NCBI GenBank assembly: GCA_002938035.1
Contig: PTLH01000007.1
Location: 1 to 38,484, forward strand
Reading direction: 5' to 3'
From: Alphaproteobacteria bacterium MarineAlpha3_Bin6
Lineage (GTDB): Bacteria > Pseudomonadota > Alphaproteobacteria > Rhodospirillales > UBA2165
Length of the DNA stretch: 38,484 bases
Part shown: in pieces, positions 7,809-20,428 of the stretch
Layout: each line of letters starts with the position of its first letter
How positions within the stretch are numbered: position 1 is the stretch's first letter
The notes under the pieces: model-generated
The model's database searches: none
Seen by the model: only the letters and a program-made list of their open reading frames with translations
What the model was told of the DNA's origin: nothing
Made by a program: the position numbers and the translations under genes

Positions 7809-9959
7809 ATGAAACAAGTTATCCAAAGCGCACGGAACGGAAAACTGGAAGTAAAGGAAGTGCCCCCCCCTAAAGCAGGGACACGCGAGATCCTAGTTCG
7901 CACCACAGCTTCTCTTATTTCGGCAGGAACCGAGCGGATGGTAGTAGATTTTGCTAAAAAATCGATGCCAGCAAAGGCTAAAGCCCGGCCGGATTTGGTT
8001 AAAAAAATATTGACTAAAGCAAAGACTGACGGCGTAACCGCAACGTTCAAGGCGGTTATGTCCCGTCTCGACGAACCACTTCCGTTAGGGTATTCGGCCG
8101 CAGGGAGCGTAGTTGAAGTTGGCGAAGGGTTGGAAGGTTCTTTCCGAGTTGGCGATAGGGTTGCGATATCAGGTGCAGGCATTGCAAACCACGCCGAATT
8201 ATGTGCCGTTCCCCGCAACCTTGCCGCCCCCATCCCAGAAGGCGTATCAGACCAACAAGCGTGTTACGGTACCTTATCAGCAATCGCGCTGCACGCTGTC
8301 CGCAATCTAGACCCCGGATTAGGTGACATGGTTGCGGTGTTAGGCCTTGGTTTAATCGGTCAACTTGCCTGCCAACTGCTTGGCGTGGCTGGTGCAAGAG
8401 CCATCGCCATGGACTATGACGACGAACGCCTCAAGACAGCCAAATCGAATGGCGCAGAACTCGCTATAAACCTTCAAGTGCCCGATTTAATCAATCGGGT
8501 AATGTCTCACACATCAGGACGAGGCTGTGACGGCATTCTGATAGCGGCAGCCACACCATCAAACCACCCTTTCGAAACTGCCGCAGATCTTGCCCGAGAC
8601 CGCGCTAGAGTTTGTTTGGTTGGGTTCAGTGGCACTGAGTTTCCCTATGCACCATTCATGCAAAAAGAACTTTCCATCATAGTATCCCGGTCTTATGGCC
8701 CCGGCCGGTACGACGAGGACTACGAGAACCGTGACGTGAAGTATCCGGAAGGTTTTGTTCGCTGGACAGAAACTGAAAACCTTACCGAGTCATTACGCCT
8801 TATGTCGCCAACTATAAATCCGCGTCTAAATATAGCAGCGCTAACCACCCATACCTTTAAAATTTCTGAAGCAGAGAAAGCGTATAAACTCGTTATTGAA
8901 AAATCCGAGCCTCATCTGGGTATCGTTCTAACTTACCGAGACACTAAGCAAGTTCCCAATAAACCCTCCCAACATGTTCAAACCTCAGTAAAAAATGACG
9001 CGTGCGTACTTGGGGTGATTGGCGGTGGTAACTTTGCTCGTAATACGTTGCTACCAGAAATTTCAAAAGTGCCTGATGCCATACTCCATACACTAGTTAC
9101 TAAAAGAGGCGCGTCCGCAGATTTCAGCCAAAACAAATTTGGTTTCACAAGAGCGTGTTGCGAAGAAAATGACATATTCGAGAACCCAAGCATCAATGCC
9201 GTACTTGTTGCTAGCCGCCATAACAGTCACGCACGTCTAACGGTGGAAGCTTTGTCCGCTGGCAAATCTGTTCTGGTAGAAAAACCACTTGGTCTTAATA
9301 AAGAAGAACTTCAAGCTATCCGTCTTGCCCGGAAGGACGCGAACGCTTTTTTCCAAGTTGGTTTTAATCGTCGATTTGCTCCTCTTGCTGTTAAAGCCAG
9401 AAATATGCTGGCAGCAATCAGCGGACCCAGATTTATGGTTTTCCGAATAAACGCTGGATCCGTACCAGTCGGGTCCTGGCTTCACTCACCGAATGAAGGT
9501 GGTGGGCGAATTATTGGTGAAATGTGCCATTTTATAGATCTTGCAAGATTCTTCGCTAATAAACCCATCGTATCGGTAATGGCAGACTCCCCTCGCTCAA
9601 ATAATAACATTTGTGATGATGTAACAGCCACACTCCGGTTTGATGATGGTGGTTTGGGTGTTGTTGTCTATACCTCTCTTGGGGATAATGCATACCCTAA
9701 AGAAAATTATGAGATTTATGCTGGCGGTTCGGTTATTGCCCTCAATAATTTTAGAACCCTAACTGTAACTTCCGGAGGCACAACCCAGAAGTCTGGCGTC
9801 AACCAAGATAAAGGTTATAAGAGTTCACTGATTGCTTTTGTCGAAGCGGTCAAATCTGGTGGACCCGCACCTATCGATGAGGAAGAATTACTGGAAACAA
9901 GTCACGCTACCTTGGCCATCCTAGAATCATTAAGGACTGGTCGTCGGGTTAAGCTGTGA
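7809..9959 (+). CDS. Bi-domain oxidoreductase: MDR-type dehydrogenase fused to Gfo/Idh/MocA
   Basis: This 716-residue fusion has residues 1 to about 370 as a medium-chain (zinc-type) dehydrogenase, with ISAGTERM, PLGYSAAGSVVEVG and an NAD loop VLGLGLIGQL at about 177-186. The usual catalytic-zinc and structural-zinc Cys clusters are not seen, so zinc binding is doubtful. Residues about 397-716 are a Gfo/Idh/MocA domain: LGVIGGGNFARN nucleotide loop, VLVEKPLGL (about 488-496, with the EKP motif) and GGGRIIGEMCHFIDLARF. Such fusions are typical of surface-polysaccharide loci, where they probably act on nucleotide sugars or cyclitols. The hldE gene follows after 24 bp on the same strand, probably as one operon. 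The substrate is unknown. Confidence 0.85.
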   Translation: MKQVIQSARNGKLEVKEVPPPKAGTREILVRTTASLISAGTERMVVDFAKKSMPAKAKARPDLVKKILTKAKTDGVTATFKAVMSRLDEPLPLGYSAAGSVVEVGEGLEGSFRVGDRVAISGAGIANHAELCAVPRNLAAPIPEGVSDQQACYGTLSAIALHAVRNLDPGLGDMVAVLGLGLIGQLACQLLGVAGARAIAMDYDDERLKTAKSNGAELAINLQVPDLINRVMSHTSGRGCDGILIAAATPSNHPFETAADLARDRARVCLVGFSGTEFPYAPFMQKELSIIVSRSYGPGRYDEDYENRDVKYPEGFVRWTETENLTESLRLMSPTINPRLNIAALTTHTFKISEAEKAYKLVIEKSEPHLGIVLTYRDTKQVPNKPSQHVQTSVKNDACVLGVIGGGNFARNTLLPEISKVPDAILHTLVTKRGASADFSQNKFGFTRACCEENDIFENPSINAVLVASRHNSHARLTVEALSAGKSVLVEKPLGLNKEELQAIRLARKDANAFFQVGFNRRFAPLAVKARNMLAAISGPRFMVFRINAGSVPVGSWLHSPNEGGGRIIGEMCHFIDLARFFANKPIVSVMADSPRSNNNICDDVTATLRFDDGGLGVVVYTSLGDNAYPKENYEIYAGGSVIALNNFRTLTVTSGGTTQKSGVNQDKGYKSSLIAFVEAVKSGGPAPIDEEELLETSHATLAILESLRTGRRVKL

Positions 9960-9983
9960 AAATCAAATAATAAGGCGTGTTAT

Positions 9984-11447
9984 ATGAGTGACGTTGCCCC
10001 ATTGCTTTTATGTATCGAAAAACTCGAAAAAGGCCGCGTTTTGTGTATCGGTGACGTTATGCTGGATCGCTTTGTGTACGGAAATGTAGAGCGTATTTCG
10101 CCGGAAGCACCTATACCTGTGTTCCAAAAATTGAGTGAAGTGGTCATGCTAGGAGGGGCGGGTAATGTCGCGCGTAATATCGCGGGATTAGGTGGCAAAA
10201 CTCATTTTATCTCGGTAGTTGGCAATGACCAAGCAGGTCGTGACCTTACAACCCAAATAGGAAGTCTTGAGAATTTAGATGCCCGACTAATCACTGATGC
10301 GTCTCGCAAGACTTCAATCAAGACCCGCTATATCGCATCGGGCCAGCAGATGATGCGAGCCGATGATGAAACAATTTCCCCGATCGACGAGAATATTAGG
10401 AAAATGGTATTGGATGCTGCCGCTCTTGGGCTAGAAGACTTCTCAGCTTTAGTTTTAGCAGACTATGGGAAGGGGGTCTTATCTGCAGGAATTGCTGGAG
10501 AGCTGATTCAAATAGCCCGCCTAAAGGGCATACCTGTCATCGTAGACCCACAGGGTAGTAATTACGATAACTATATGGGTGCAACGCTTGTAACCCCTAA
10601 CCGCAAAGAATTAGCTGATGCTATTGGTCTTCCTGCTGATAGTACCGAGGAAGTCGTCTCCGCCGCCGCACAAATTGCTCGGCAATCAGGTATAGACGCC
10701 GTTCTTGCTACCCGTTCCCATGACGGGATGACCTTGGTGCGCAATGCTCACAATTACAAACATTTTCAAACGAACGCGAAAGAGGTTTTTGACGTCTCCG
10801 GCGCAGGTGATACTGTTGTTGCCTGCATAGCCACAGCTGTTTCGGCCGGTATTTCAATCGAAGATGCGGTTGCTCTCGCTAACGCAGCAGCTGGCATCGT
10901 CGTCGGCAAAGTCGGCACTGCTGTTGCCTACGTGGAGGATTTGACTGCGTACCTACAACAGCAAGAGCGTGCGACAGGAGAGGCAAAAATTCTTAACTTG
11001 GCGTCCGCACTAGACTGCGCAAGTGTCTGGCGTAACCGAGGATTAAAGCTCGGGTTTACAAATGGCTGTTTTGACCTTCTTCACCCAGGCCATCTCGCGG
11101 TTTTGAACCAAGCAAAAGCAGCCTGCGATAAGTTGATTGTTGGTCTAAATAGCGATGCATCGACCAAGCGGCTTAAAGGTGACGAACGCCCAATTCAAAC
11201 GGCGTCTGCACGTGCTGCCGTCCTCGCTTCTCTAGAGATCGTGGATCTTGTGGTGATTTTTAAAGAGGATACTCCCGCCACATTAGTTGAAGCTCTACGG
11301 CCTGAAGTTTTCGTCAAAGGATCAGATTATAGCCTTGAACAAATACCGGAAGCTAAAGTAGTTCAAGGCTATGGAGGTGAAATTGTCCTAGCTAAACTTG
11401 CTCACGGTCACAGCACATCAGCCACAATAGCGAGGATTGTAGACTAA
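9984..11447 (+). CDS. hldE: Bifunctional heptose-7-phosphate kinase / heptose-1-phosphate adenylyltransferase
   Basis: HldE carries out two steps in making ADP-L-glycero-D-manno-heptose for the LPS inner core. The N-terminal PfkB kinase domain (about 15-325) shows GDVMLDRFVYG, GGAGNVARN and the anion-hole motif DVSGAGDT with catalytic Asp276. The C-terminal nucleotidyltransferase (about 345-487) shows NGCFDLLHPGH, with the HxGH motif at 367-370, and STKRLKGDERPI. The length of 487 is standard. AAGG lies before the ATG. The gene is co-directional with the bi-domain oxidoreductase, which supports an envelope role for both. It implies an LPS with heptose, although gmhA and gmhB are not in the window. 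Confidence 0.95.
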   Translation: MSDVAPLLLCIEKLEKGRVLCIGDVMLDRFVYGNVERISPEAPIPVFQKLSEVVMLGGAGNVARNIAGLGGKTHFISVVGNDQAGRDLTTQIGSLENLDARLITDASRKTSIKTRYIASGQQMMRADDETISPIDENIRKMVLDAAALGLEDFSALVLADYGKGVLSAGIAGELIQIARLKGIPVIVDPQGSNYDNYMGATLVTPNRKELADAIGLPADSTEEVVSAAAQIARQSGIDAVLATRSHDGMTLVRNAHNYKHFQTNAKEVFDVSGAGDTVVACIATAVSAGISIEDAVALANAAAGIVVGKVGTAVAYVEDLTAYLQQQERATGEAKILNLASALDCASVWRNRGLKLGFTNGCFDLLHPGHLAVLNQAKAACDKLIVGLNSDASTKRLKGDERPIQTASARAAVLASLEIVDLVVIFKEDTPATLVEALRPEVFVKGSDYSLEQIPEAKVVQGYGGEIVLAKLAHGHSTSATIARIVD

Positions 11448-11464
11448 TTGGGGAAAGGACCTGA

Positions 11465-13438
11465 TCAGCGGCCGGTAAAATTATGTAAAATGCGACCCCA
11501 GAAAGAAGCATTCTCTCGAGAATTTCTCGGAGCAATGGAATGGTACTGATCGGAAAGCCCTAGTAGAGGATGCCGCGGAAGCCCTTCGTGAGCTTCCATC
11601 ATAACCGATTTCCATAGCCCGGCAGGCAGACTGCCCCCTGAGACGCGTTTCATGGGCGATCGATTGTCGTTGCCCAGCCATACGCCGGCAATAAGATTAC
11701 CAGTGTAGCCCACAAACCATGCATCCCGAAACTCTTGGCTTGTGCCCGTCTTTCCTGCTGCCGGTCTGTTTATTCGGGCTTTCTTACCGGTACCCCGTGT
11801 TATGACCCCAGATAACATTTTGTTCATCTGGCGCACATGCTTTTCAGCCACAACCTGTCCTACACCGGACCCACTCCGACGATATAAAAGATTACCCTCT
11901 GAATCATTTATTTCTTTAATTCCGTGAGCCCAAACACCTTTGCCGCCATTGGCAAATGGAACATAGCAAGTAGTCAAGTCGAGTAAAGTTACTTCACTTG
12001 ATCCAAGCGCTATACTGAGATCAGCACGCATAGGTGATGACACACCAAGCCGCCTGGCAACGGAAATAGTTTTGTTTACCCCCGCCCTCTCCGCAACTTG
12101 GACAGCAATGCTATTCGAAGAGACTGCCAAGGCTTCCGATAAAGTAAGGGTTCCAAAATATTTTTCGTTATAGTTTTTAGGTTCCCATTTTCCATACTTG
12201 AGAGGTTTGTCGGATAATATTTTATCAGGCGACAATCCAACTTCTAGTCCAGCAAGGTATACAAAAGGTTTAAAAGCAGAACCAGGTTGACGTCGTGCTT
12301 GTGTTGCTCGATTAAATTGGCTTTTGGCATAACTCCGACCACCCACCAAGGCACGAATCGCACCATTTGGCGCCAGTACCAAGAATGCGCCTTCCGATAC
12401 ATTTAAAGACCCGCCATGCCGGGAAAGTATCCCTTCTAGTTTTTTTTCCGCGATTATTTGAATATGTGTGTCAAGTGTGGTTTTCACAGTAATATCGCCT
12501 GCAGAAGGACCTACATAGCTCGGCAACCGTTCCACAACCCAATCTATAAAATATTGTCCGTAACGTTTAGATTCATCCGCCCGCACTAAATCAAAACGGG
12601 GGTTTTTTGCAGTTAATACCCTTCCCTCTTTTAAATACCCCGCAGACACCATATTGGTTAGTACCTGTTGGGCCCGTTTAGTGGCTCCTTTTAGGTTTAT
12701 TAGAGGATTTAGCCTAGACGGTGCTTTCAATAGCCCCGCTATCAGAGCAGATTGGTACAAATTAATCGATGTCGCCGATTTTCCAAAATATTTTTTAGAG
12801 GCGGCCTCAACCCCGTAGGTGCCAGCGCCTAGGTAAACACGATTTAGATAAATTGTGAAAATCTGATGTTTCGTAAAATTCCGTTCCAGCCATAGCGCTA
12901 ATAGAATTTCTTGTACTTTTCGCTTTAACGTACGCTCTGGTGATAGAAATAAGTTCTTTGCTGCCTGCTGTGTGAGAGTACTTCCGCCTTGGATAATCCT
13001 TCCGGCTCGAATGTTAGCTATCGCAGCACGAGCTATCCCAACCAAGTCAATTCCAAGGTGATCAAAATATCGTCGATCCTCCGTTGCTATAATGGCTTGG
13101 GGCAAATAGACAGGTAGATCTTTGTATTGGACAATTGTTCCACGAACTTCTCCAATTTTGGCGATTTTTTTTCCATTGGCCGCCAATAATGTGATCACCG
13201 GCTTTCGGAACTCTGAAAGTGCTGTATCTATGCTAGGGAGATCATGAGCAAAGAATATTACCGCAACGCCCAGAACTAATGCACACCAAATGCTCGCAAC
13301 TACGCTCCACTTAATAAAAAAACCTGCGGAACGTAAGAAAGCGGAGCGTTTTTGATGTTTTTTCCGACGTTTTCTATTAGCTATTTTAATTGGTTGCTTC
13401 ACAGTGGCCTTACTATTGGCCAACTTTGTGATATTCAA
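11465..13438 (-). CDS. Class A penicillin-binding protein (PBP1A family)
   Basis: This is an inner-membrane enzyme that polymerises and cross-links peptidoglycan. It has a basic N-terminus, one membrane segment at about 40-63, then a GT51 transglycosylase (Glu120 in ATEDRRYFDH; QGGSTLTQQ at 150-158) and a transpeptidase with Ser387 in SAFK, SSN at 440-442 and KTGTS at 563-567. All catalytic motifs are intact and 657 residues is ordinary for the family. The TTG at 13438 has no Shine-Dalgarno. A GTG at 13402, preceded by TAAGG, is an equally good start and would keep the membrane segment. The gene converges with hldE. Confidence 0.93.
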   Translation of the reverse strand: MNITKLANSKATVKQPIKIANRKRRKKHQKRSAFLRSAGFFIKWSVVASIWCALVLGVAVIFFAHDLPSIDTALSEFRKPVITLLAANGKKIAKIGEVRGTIVQYKDLPVYLPQAIIATEDRRYFDHLGIDLVGIARAAIANIRAGRIIQGGSTLTQQAAKNLFLSPERTLKRKVQEILLALWLERNFTKHQIFTIYLNRVYLGAGTYGVEAASKKYFGKSATSINLYQSALIAGLLKAPSRLNPLINLKGATKRAQQVLTNMVSAGYLKEGRVLTAKNPRFDLVRADESKRYGQYFIDWVVERLPSYVGPSAGDITVKTTLDTHIQIIAEKKLEGILSRHGGSLNVSEGAFLVLAPNGAIRALVGGRSYAKSQFNRATQARRQPGSAFKPFVYLAGLEVGLSPDKILSDKPLKYGKWEPKNYNEKYFGTLTLSEALAVSSNSIAVQVAERAGVNKTISVARRLGVSSPMRADLSIALGSSEVTLLDLTTCYVPFANGGKGVWAHGIKEINDSEGNLLYRRSGSGVGQVVAEKHVRQMNKMLSGVITRGTGKKARINRPAAGKTGTSQEFRDAWFVGYTGNLIAGVWLGNDNRSPMKRVSGGSLPAGLWKSVMMEAHEGLPRHPLLGLSDQYHSIAPRNSRENASFWGRILHNFTGR

Positions 13439-13826
13439 ATTGTCTTTTTAGCATTTGCCAATGATCAGCCCTAGACGGTTAGAAAAGTGTTAACTGGAAC
13501 CAGATCTTTATTTACTTAAGTGTCACTATAAAATATCACCCGCAAAGCGTCTTGTACGATATGGCTATGTTTCATATTGATGCCAAAGACGAAAGTGCAT
13601 AATGGGCTTTTTTTTGCAAATGTCAGCAGCTTTCAGATTGGACCAAAAACCCTGAATTCCGCAGCTGAACTATAAGCTAATCTTAGACTTTCCCGAATTG
13701 ACACGCAGTTATTCTGACCTTTCCCACCCAAACGGCCATTCGCAATTGCTGGATTTTCTCAATCAGATAAAGGAGGTCAGGATTATGGTTAAAGAATGAA
13801 ATTTGCGAGATATAAAACACTAGCTG
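13439..13826. other. Intergenic region between gyrB and the PBP gene
   Basis: This 388-bp gap lies downstream of gyrB and upstream of the PBP gene, so it should hold the gyrB end signal and the PBP promoter. Neither is clear. The one striking feature is a consensus ribosome binding site on the plus strand (AAAGGAGGT, 13769-13777) followed by ATG at 13785 and a frame of only four codons. That frame is open upstream for about 44 codons without a start codon. Confidence 0.5.
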
Positions 13827-16289
<2,463 letters not shown>

Positions 16290-16298
16290 TTATTAATC

Positions 16299-17513
16299 CT
16301 AATTATCTTCTAGGCTCTGTTGGATTTTAGTTTGTTCAATTTTTGCATCGCTAATACTAAAATGTTGGACCCGGGTTCCGAGAGACCTAAAAATCTGCTC
16401 ATCCGTTCCCGTCATCCAAGCCTGGATCCCCATCTTACAAATAGTATCAAACAAAGCTTTCCGACGAGTAGTATCTAAATGTGCGGCAACTTCATCCAAT
16501 AATAAAAGCGGAATCTGCCCTTTTTCCAGGGCATTAAGAGAGGTGGCCGCCAAGATAATCCGAACGAGCAAGGCCTTTTGTTCACCTGTAGAGCATTGGC
16601 TCGCTTCTAAGCCGCTGGTAACATTCAGGACTACCAAATCACTCCTGTGGGGACCTATCTTAGGACCTCTCATGTCATTATCAGTGGATCGTAAGGTTAC
16701 CAATTCCGAGCGCACTCTTTCCTCTACTTCAAGAGCTGGAAACTCGTCCAGCAGTGATTCTATCAAACCGATAATAGTTATATGAGCACTTGGAAAGGTG
16801 CCTGGATCTGCCAGTGCCAATTGATTAAGTCGTTCTACCACGTCTTGGCGTTTAGCAGCCACCGCCACACCATACCGCGCTATATCTTCTTCTATTGAAT
16901 CTAGCCACTTTTCGTCGCGCCTTTTTTCTTTCAAGAGCTTATTTCGGCTGCGCATACTGTGTTCATACGCAGAAACTAACCCTGCATGATCACGGTCAAT
17001 CCCAATAATCAAGTTATCCAAAAACCGCCTTCGGCTAGAGCTTCCCCCTATAAACAGCTGATCCATTTGAGGGGTTAGCCACAAGGCACTCGCATATTTC
17101 CCGAGTTCAGATTGCCTCATGCGGTTTTTACCATCAATCTTGATGACCCGCCGTTCTCGATTTGGGTCTGAGTATCCGGTATCCAAACCGGTTCCGATAT
17201 CAACAATTTTACCATCATGGCTAATCTGTGCCGCTACCGCCCAACCGCGCCTATTTTCACCTAATACGCTAACATTACGACCCACATCGCTTAATTTTGC
17301 GCCCCGGAGACCTCGACCTGGCACCAGATAAGAAATGGCCTCCAAAAGATTCGTTTTACCGGCGCCATTAGGTCCAGTAAGAACCACAGGCCGGTCATCT
17401 ACCTCTAACCTCGCAAATTCATAACACCTATAATTCGTCAGTTTCAGGCGTTTGATTGACAACGCGCCATTAACAGTGCCTTCGTGCGATCCGAAAGTTA
17501 CGGTCTCGGCCAT
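16299..17513 (-). CDS. recF: DNA replication and repair protein RecF
   Basis: RecF is an SMC-like ATPase that helps load RecA at gapped DNA. Walker A GPNGAGKTN lies near residues 47-55, the signature ASQCSTGEQKAL in the C-terminal third, and Walker B LLLLDEVAAHLD at about 333-344. I use the ATG at 17513 (404 residues) rather than the TTG three codons upstream, since neither has a clear Shine-Dalgarno and ATG is the likelier start. The N-terminal extension of about 20 residues before LSIKRLKLTNYRCYE is slightly longer than usual. It sits between dnaN and gyrB in the classical order. Confidence 0.95.
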   Translation of the reverse strand: MAETVTFGSHEGTVNGALSIKRLKLTNYRCYEFARLEVDDRPVVLTGPNGAGKTNLLEAISYLVPGRGLRGAKLSDVGRNVSVLGENRRGWAVAAQISHDGKIVDIGTGLDTGYSDPNRERRVIKIDGKNRMRQSELGKYASALWLTPQMDQLFIGGSSSRRRFLDNLIIGIDRDHAGLVSAYEHSMRSRNKLLKEKRRDEKWLDSIEEDIARYGVAVAAKRQDVVERLNQLALADPGTFPSAHITIIGLIESLLDEFPALEVEERVRSELVTLRSTDNDMRGPKIGPHRSDLVVLNVTSGLEASQCSTGEQKALLVRIILAATSLNALEKGQIPLLLLDEVAAHLDTTRRKALFDTICKMGIQAWMTGTDEQIFRSLGTRVQHFSISDAKIEQTKIQQSLEDN

Positions 17514-17614
17514 TTGTGACAAAATATCCGATACGTCTATATTCTCTGAGATGATTTGGCCCTACTCCTCGTGGAAACCACGTTCCCAAATATTTTACCT
17601 GAGAATTTAATCTC

Positions 17615-18733
17615 TCACACTCTCATAGGCATCAAGACATAGAGCACGCTCTCATCTCCCACTTCCTGCACCAGGGTTGGCGAGGCCGCGTCGGCTAGGG
17701 TTAAGCGAGCAGAAGGACCAGAGATTTGTTGCGTAATGTCTTGAAGGTACCGAGAATTAAAACCTATTTCCATTTCCTCTGCTTTATAATTGACCGACAG
17801 CTCTTCCACAGCTAAATCATTTTCTGAGCTGCTAGCAGAGAGCGTTAAATTGTCATTTGCTAGTGCTAACTTGACAGTTCGGGATTTTTCCGTCGAGATG
17901 GCAGAAACACGCCCAATCGCGTCAGCAAAGCTTTTAGTATCGACCTCCAGAACCTTGTCGTTTGCCGTTGGTATTACGCGATCATAGTCAGGAAAGGTGC
18001 CATCAATAAGTTTAGACGTAAGCACGGTTCCCTCGAAGGAAAATCTGATTTTTGTATCAGACATCGCAATAGCAATGTCCTCACTTGTTTCTTCTATGAG
18101 TTTGCGCAACTCGGTCACCGTTTTTCTCGGAATAATAATACCGGGCATACCCTCAGCACCCTCGGGTCGTGGTACTTCCACACTTGCCAGTCTGTGACCA
18201 TCCGTTGCAACAGCCCGCAATACCGGTTCTTTAACTTTAACCGCCTCATGAAGATAAATGCCGTTAAGGTAATAACGAGTTTCTTCCGTGGAGATTGCGA
18301 ATCGCGTGCAGTCAATAACATCGCGAAGATTACCCGCCGAAATATTAAAATTATATGGTAGTTCACCACTAGAAAGAATGGGAAAATCTTCTGTTGGTAG
18401 GCAGGTCAACGTAAAACGAGAACGACCGGACGTTAGCACCAAGCTTCCGCTATCTCCTGTACTCTCCAACTTCACCTGGGACCCTTCGGGAAGCCTGCGA
18501 ACAATATCAAAGAGGGTATGAGCAGGTGCTGTGGTAGTGCCATGGACCTCTACATCAGCTGGCACTGTTTCAACTATATCCAAGTCCATATCGGTCGCAT
18601 TCAAGCTCAAATTTTCGTCCGGAGCATCAAATTTTACGTTAGAAAGAATTGGAATGGTGTTACGGCGCTCCACCACACTTTGAATGTGTGTCAGCATCTT
18701 CAAAAGCATTCCACGTTCTATAGTCAGTTTCAT
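17615..18733 (-). CDS. dnaN: DNA polymerase III beta subunit (sliding clamp)
   Basis: The 372-residue clamp begins MKLTIERGMLLKML and ends in the typical YVLMPMRV, the C-terminal rim that binds client peptides. The three repeated clamp domains are recognisable (for example TDMDLDIVETV, ATDGHRLASVEVPR and IGFNSRYLQDI). It tethers the replicative polymerase and other enzymes to DNA. AGGT precedes the ATG by 5 nt. It lies 284 bp downstream of dnaA, with recF following after about 100 bp. Confidence 0.98.
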   Translation of the reverse strand: MKLTIERGMLLKMLTHIQSVVERRNTIPILSNVKFDAPDENLSLNATDMDLDIVETVPADVEVHGTTTAPAHTLFDIVRRLPEGSQVKLESTGDSGSLVLTSGRSRFTLTCLPTEDFPILSSGELPYNFNISAGNLRDVIDCTRFAISTEETRYYLNGIYLHEAVKVKEPVLRAVATDGHRLASVEVPRPEGAEGMPGIIIPRKTVTELRKLIEETSEDIAIAMSDTKIRFSFEGTVLTSKLIDGTFPDYDRVIPTANDKVLEVDTKSFADAIGRVSAISTEKSRTVKLALANDNLTLSASSSENDLAVEELSVNYKAEEMEIGFNSRYLQDITQQISGPSARLTLADAASPTLVQEVGDESVLYVLMPMRV

Positions 18734-19017
18734 GGCAACCTATCGATCTTTCTTCCACATTAGCTTTTCCATTCCAATTTATATCAAACTGGCTTAAACA
18801 CCCACGGAAAACTATCTGCTAATGCGTTAATATTATTGGCAGCGATACGATTCTCTTACACAATGCAGTTTAGTGTTTAAGGACACATAAATATAATAAA
18901 GAGGAGTATAACAAATAGAACCGCAATCCGAAGCCATTTTACGAAAAAAAACTTTCGTTACGTTTTCGTTCTGAAATGTACTCCTGTAAGTGAAATCCTA
19001 ACAGACATATTTAGATT

Positions 19018-20412
19018 TTATCCTTCAAGCATTCGCCTCAATAGCTCCACGTCCTCTGAGAAGGAAGCATCAAGATCACGAAGCTCATCAACTTTCTTAA
19101 CGGCATGCATTACTGTCGTATGGTCTCTACCGCCAAATTTTCGACCGATTTCTGGCAAAGAGCGGGCGGTCAGTTGCTTTGCCAAATACATGGCTACTTG
19201 CCGGGGACGTGCTACGGACCTCGCGCGCCGAGCTGAGTGCATATCGGCAATACGGATATTAAAGTGCTCCGCTACGCGTTTTTGTATCTCCTCGATAGTC
19301 ACCCGCCGATTATTTGCTCGCAATAAATCATGTAGAATTTCCTGACAAGTTTCCAAAGTAAGTTCTCTACCCACAAGTTGCGTGTGAGCAGCTACGCGGT
19401 TTAGGGCACCTTCGAGTTCGCGAACATTCGCTGTAATTTTATGAGCGAGGAACTCCAGCACTTTGCTTGGCGCGTTCATACGCATTTTTTCAGCCTTCGA
19501 TTCGAGAATAGCAAGCCGGAGTTCATAAGTTGTGGCGTGAATATCCGCTACCAAACCACAATTCAGTCGGGACTTCAGTCGGTCCTCGACCCCCTCAAGG
19601 TCAGACGGGGATTTATCAGCCGAGAGAACAATCTGGCGCCCTTGATCTACTAATGCATTAAACGTATGAAAAAACTCCTCTTGGGTTGCCTCTCGACCGC
19701 CGATAAACTGCACATCATCAATCATCAGAACGTCAACGGACCTAAACTGGTCTTTAAAATCAACGGTGTTTTGTTCTCGGAGAGCGCGAACGAAACGGTA
19801 CATAAACTTCTCTGCGGATAAATACATAATAGTACGAGATGGGTCCCGTTCTACAATTTCCCAGGCGATCGCGTTCATTAAATGGGTCTTGCCAAGACCA
19901 ACTCCACCATAAAGAAATAGCGGGTTGAACTGAACGGACAGTGCTTCCGCTACGCGCCGGGCCGCGGCGTAGGCAAATTCATTGGGCTTGCCGACAACAA
20001 ATTGGTCGAATGTAAACTTGGGGTCGAGAGGTGCAGCTATGCGTCCATTTGAATGCCAATCATTCACAGGTTTAACGTTTGCTGTCCCTTGGGACGGAGC
20101 TAATCCTACCATCTCATCGACAACCCTTTCTCCGTTTTTGGCCGTTAAGGTTGAAGACGGTTGAATAGACAAAGCTATGGATTGAACGCTGCTATTTTCA
20201 CCATTCCATAGTTCTTTCAGCCTATCCAGATAATTTGCCAGTACCCAATCGCGCATAAACCGGCTTGGCACAGCCAAGTTGACTTCAGATCCGTCAAATC
20301 CAAAAACTTTAATGGGCGTTACCCAATTTTCGAATGCCGAGTCCCCTATCTCGGCTCTTAGGCGGCTACAAACTCGATACCATTGGGTCTGCAGTTGGCG
20401 ATCGTCCACCAT
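19018..20412 (-). CDS. dnaA: Chromosomal replication initiator protein DnaA
   Basis: DnaA binds the origin and melts it to start replication. Numbered from the ATG at 20412 (464 residues), domain I covers about 1-80, Walker A GGVGLGKT 169-176 and Walker B VLMIDDVQF 228-236. Domain IV carries the DNA-binding signature GGRDHTTVMHAVKK near the end. The frame extends 11 codons upstream to a TTG, but the ATG has GAGGA 8 nt before it and MVDDRQ is a normal beginning, so the ATG is chosen. A perfect hairpin (20429-20443) overlaps the rejected start. No DnaA-box cluster was found on either side. Confidence 0.97.
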   Translation of the reverse strand: MVDDRQLQTQWYRVCSRLRAEIGDSAFENWVTPIKVFGFDGSEVNLAVPSRFMRDWVLANYLDRLKELWNGENSSVQSIALSIQPSSTLTAKNGERVVDEMVGLAPSQGTANVKPVNDWHSNGRIAAPLDPKFTFDQFVVGKPNEFAYAAARRVAEALSVQFNPLFLYGGVGLGKTHLMNAIAWEIVERDPSRTIMYLSAEKFMYRFVRALREQNTVDFKDQFRSVDVLMIDDVQFIGGREATQEEFFHTFNALVDQGRQIVLSADKSPSDLEGVEDRLKSRLNCGLVADIHATTYELRLAILESKAEKMRMNAPSKVLEFLAHKITANVRELEGALNRVAAHTQLVGRELTLETCQEILHDLLRANNRRVTIEEIQKRVAEHFNIRIADMHSARRARSVARPRQVAMYLAKQLTARSLPEIGRKFGGRDHTTVMHAVKKVDELRDLDASFSEDVELLRRMLEG

Positions 20413-20428
20413 TTTATAATTCCTCGAT

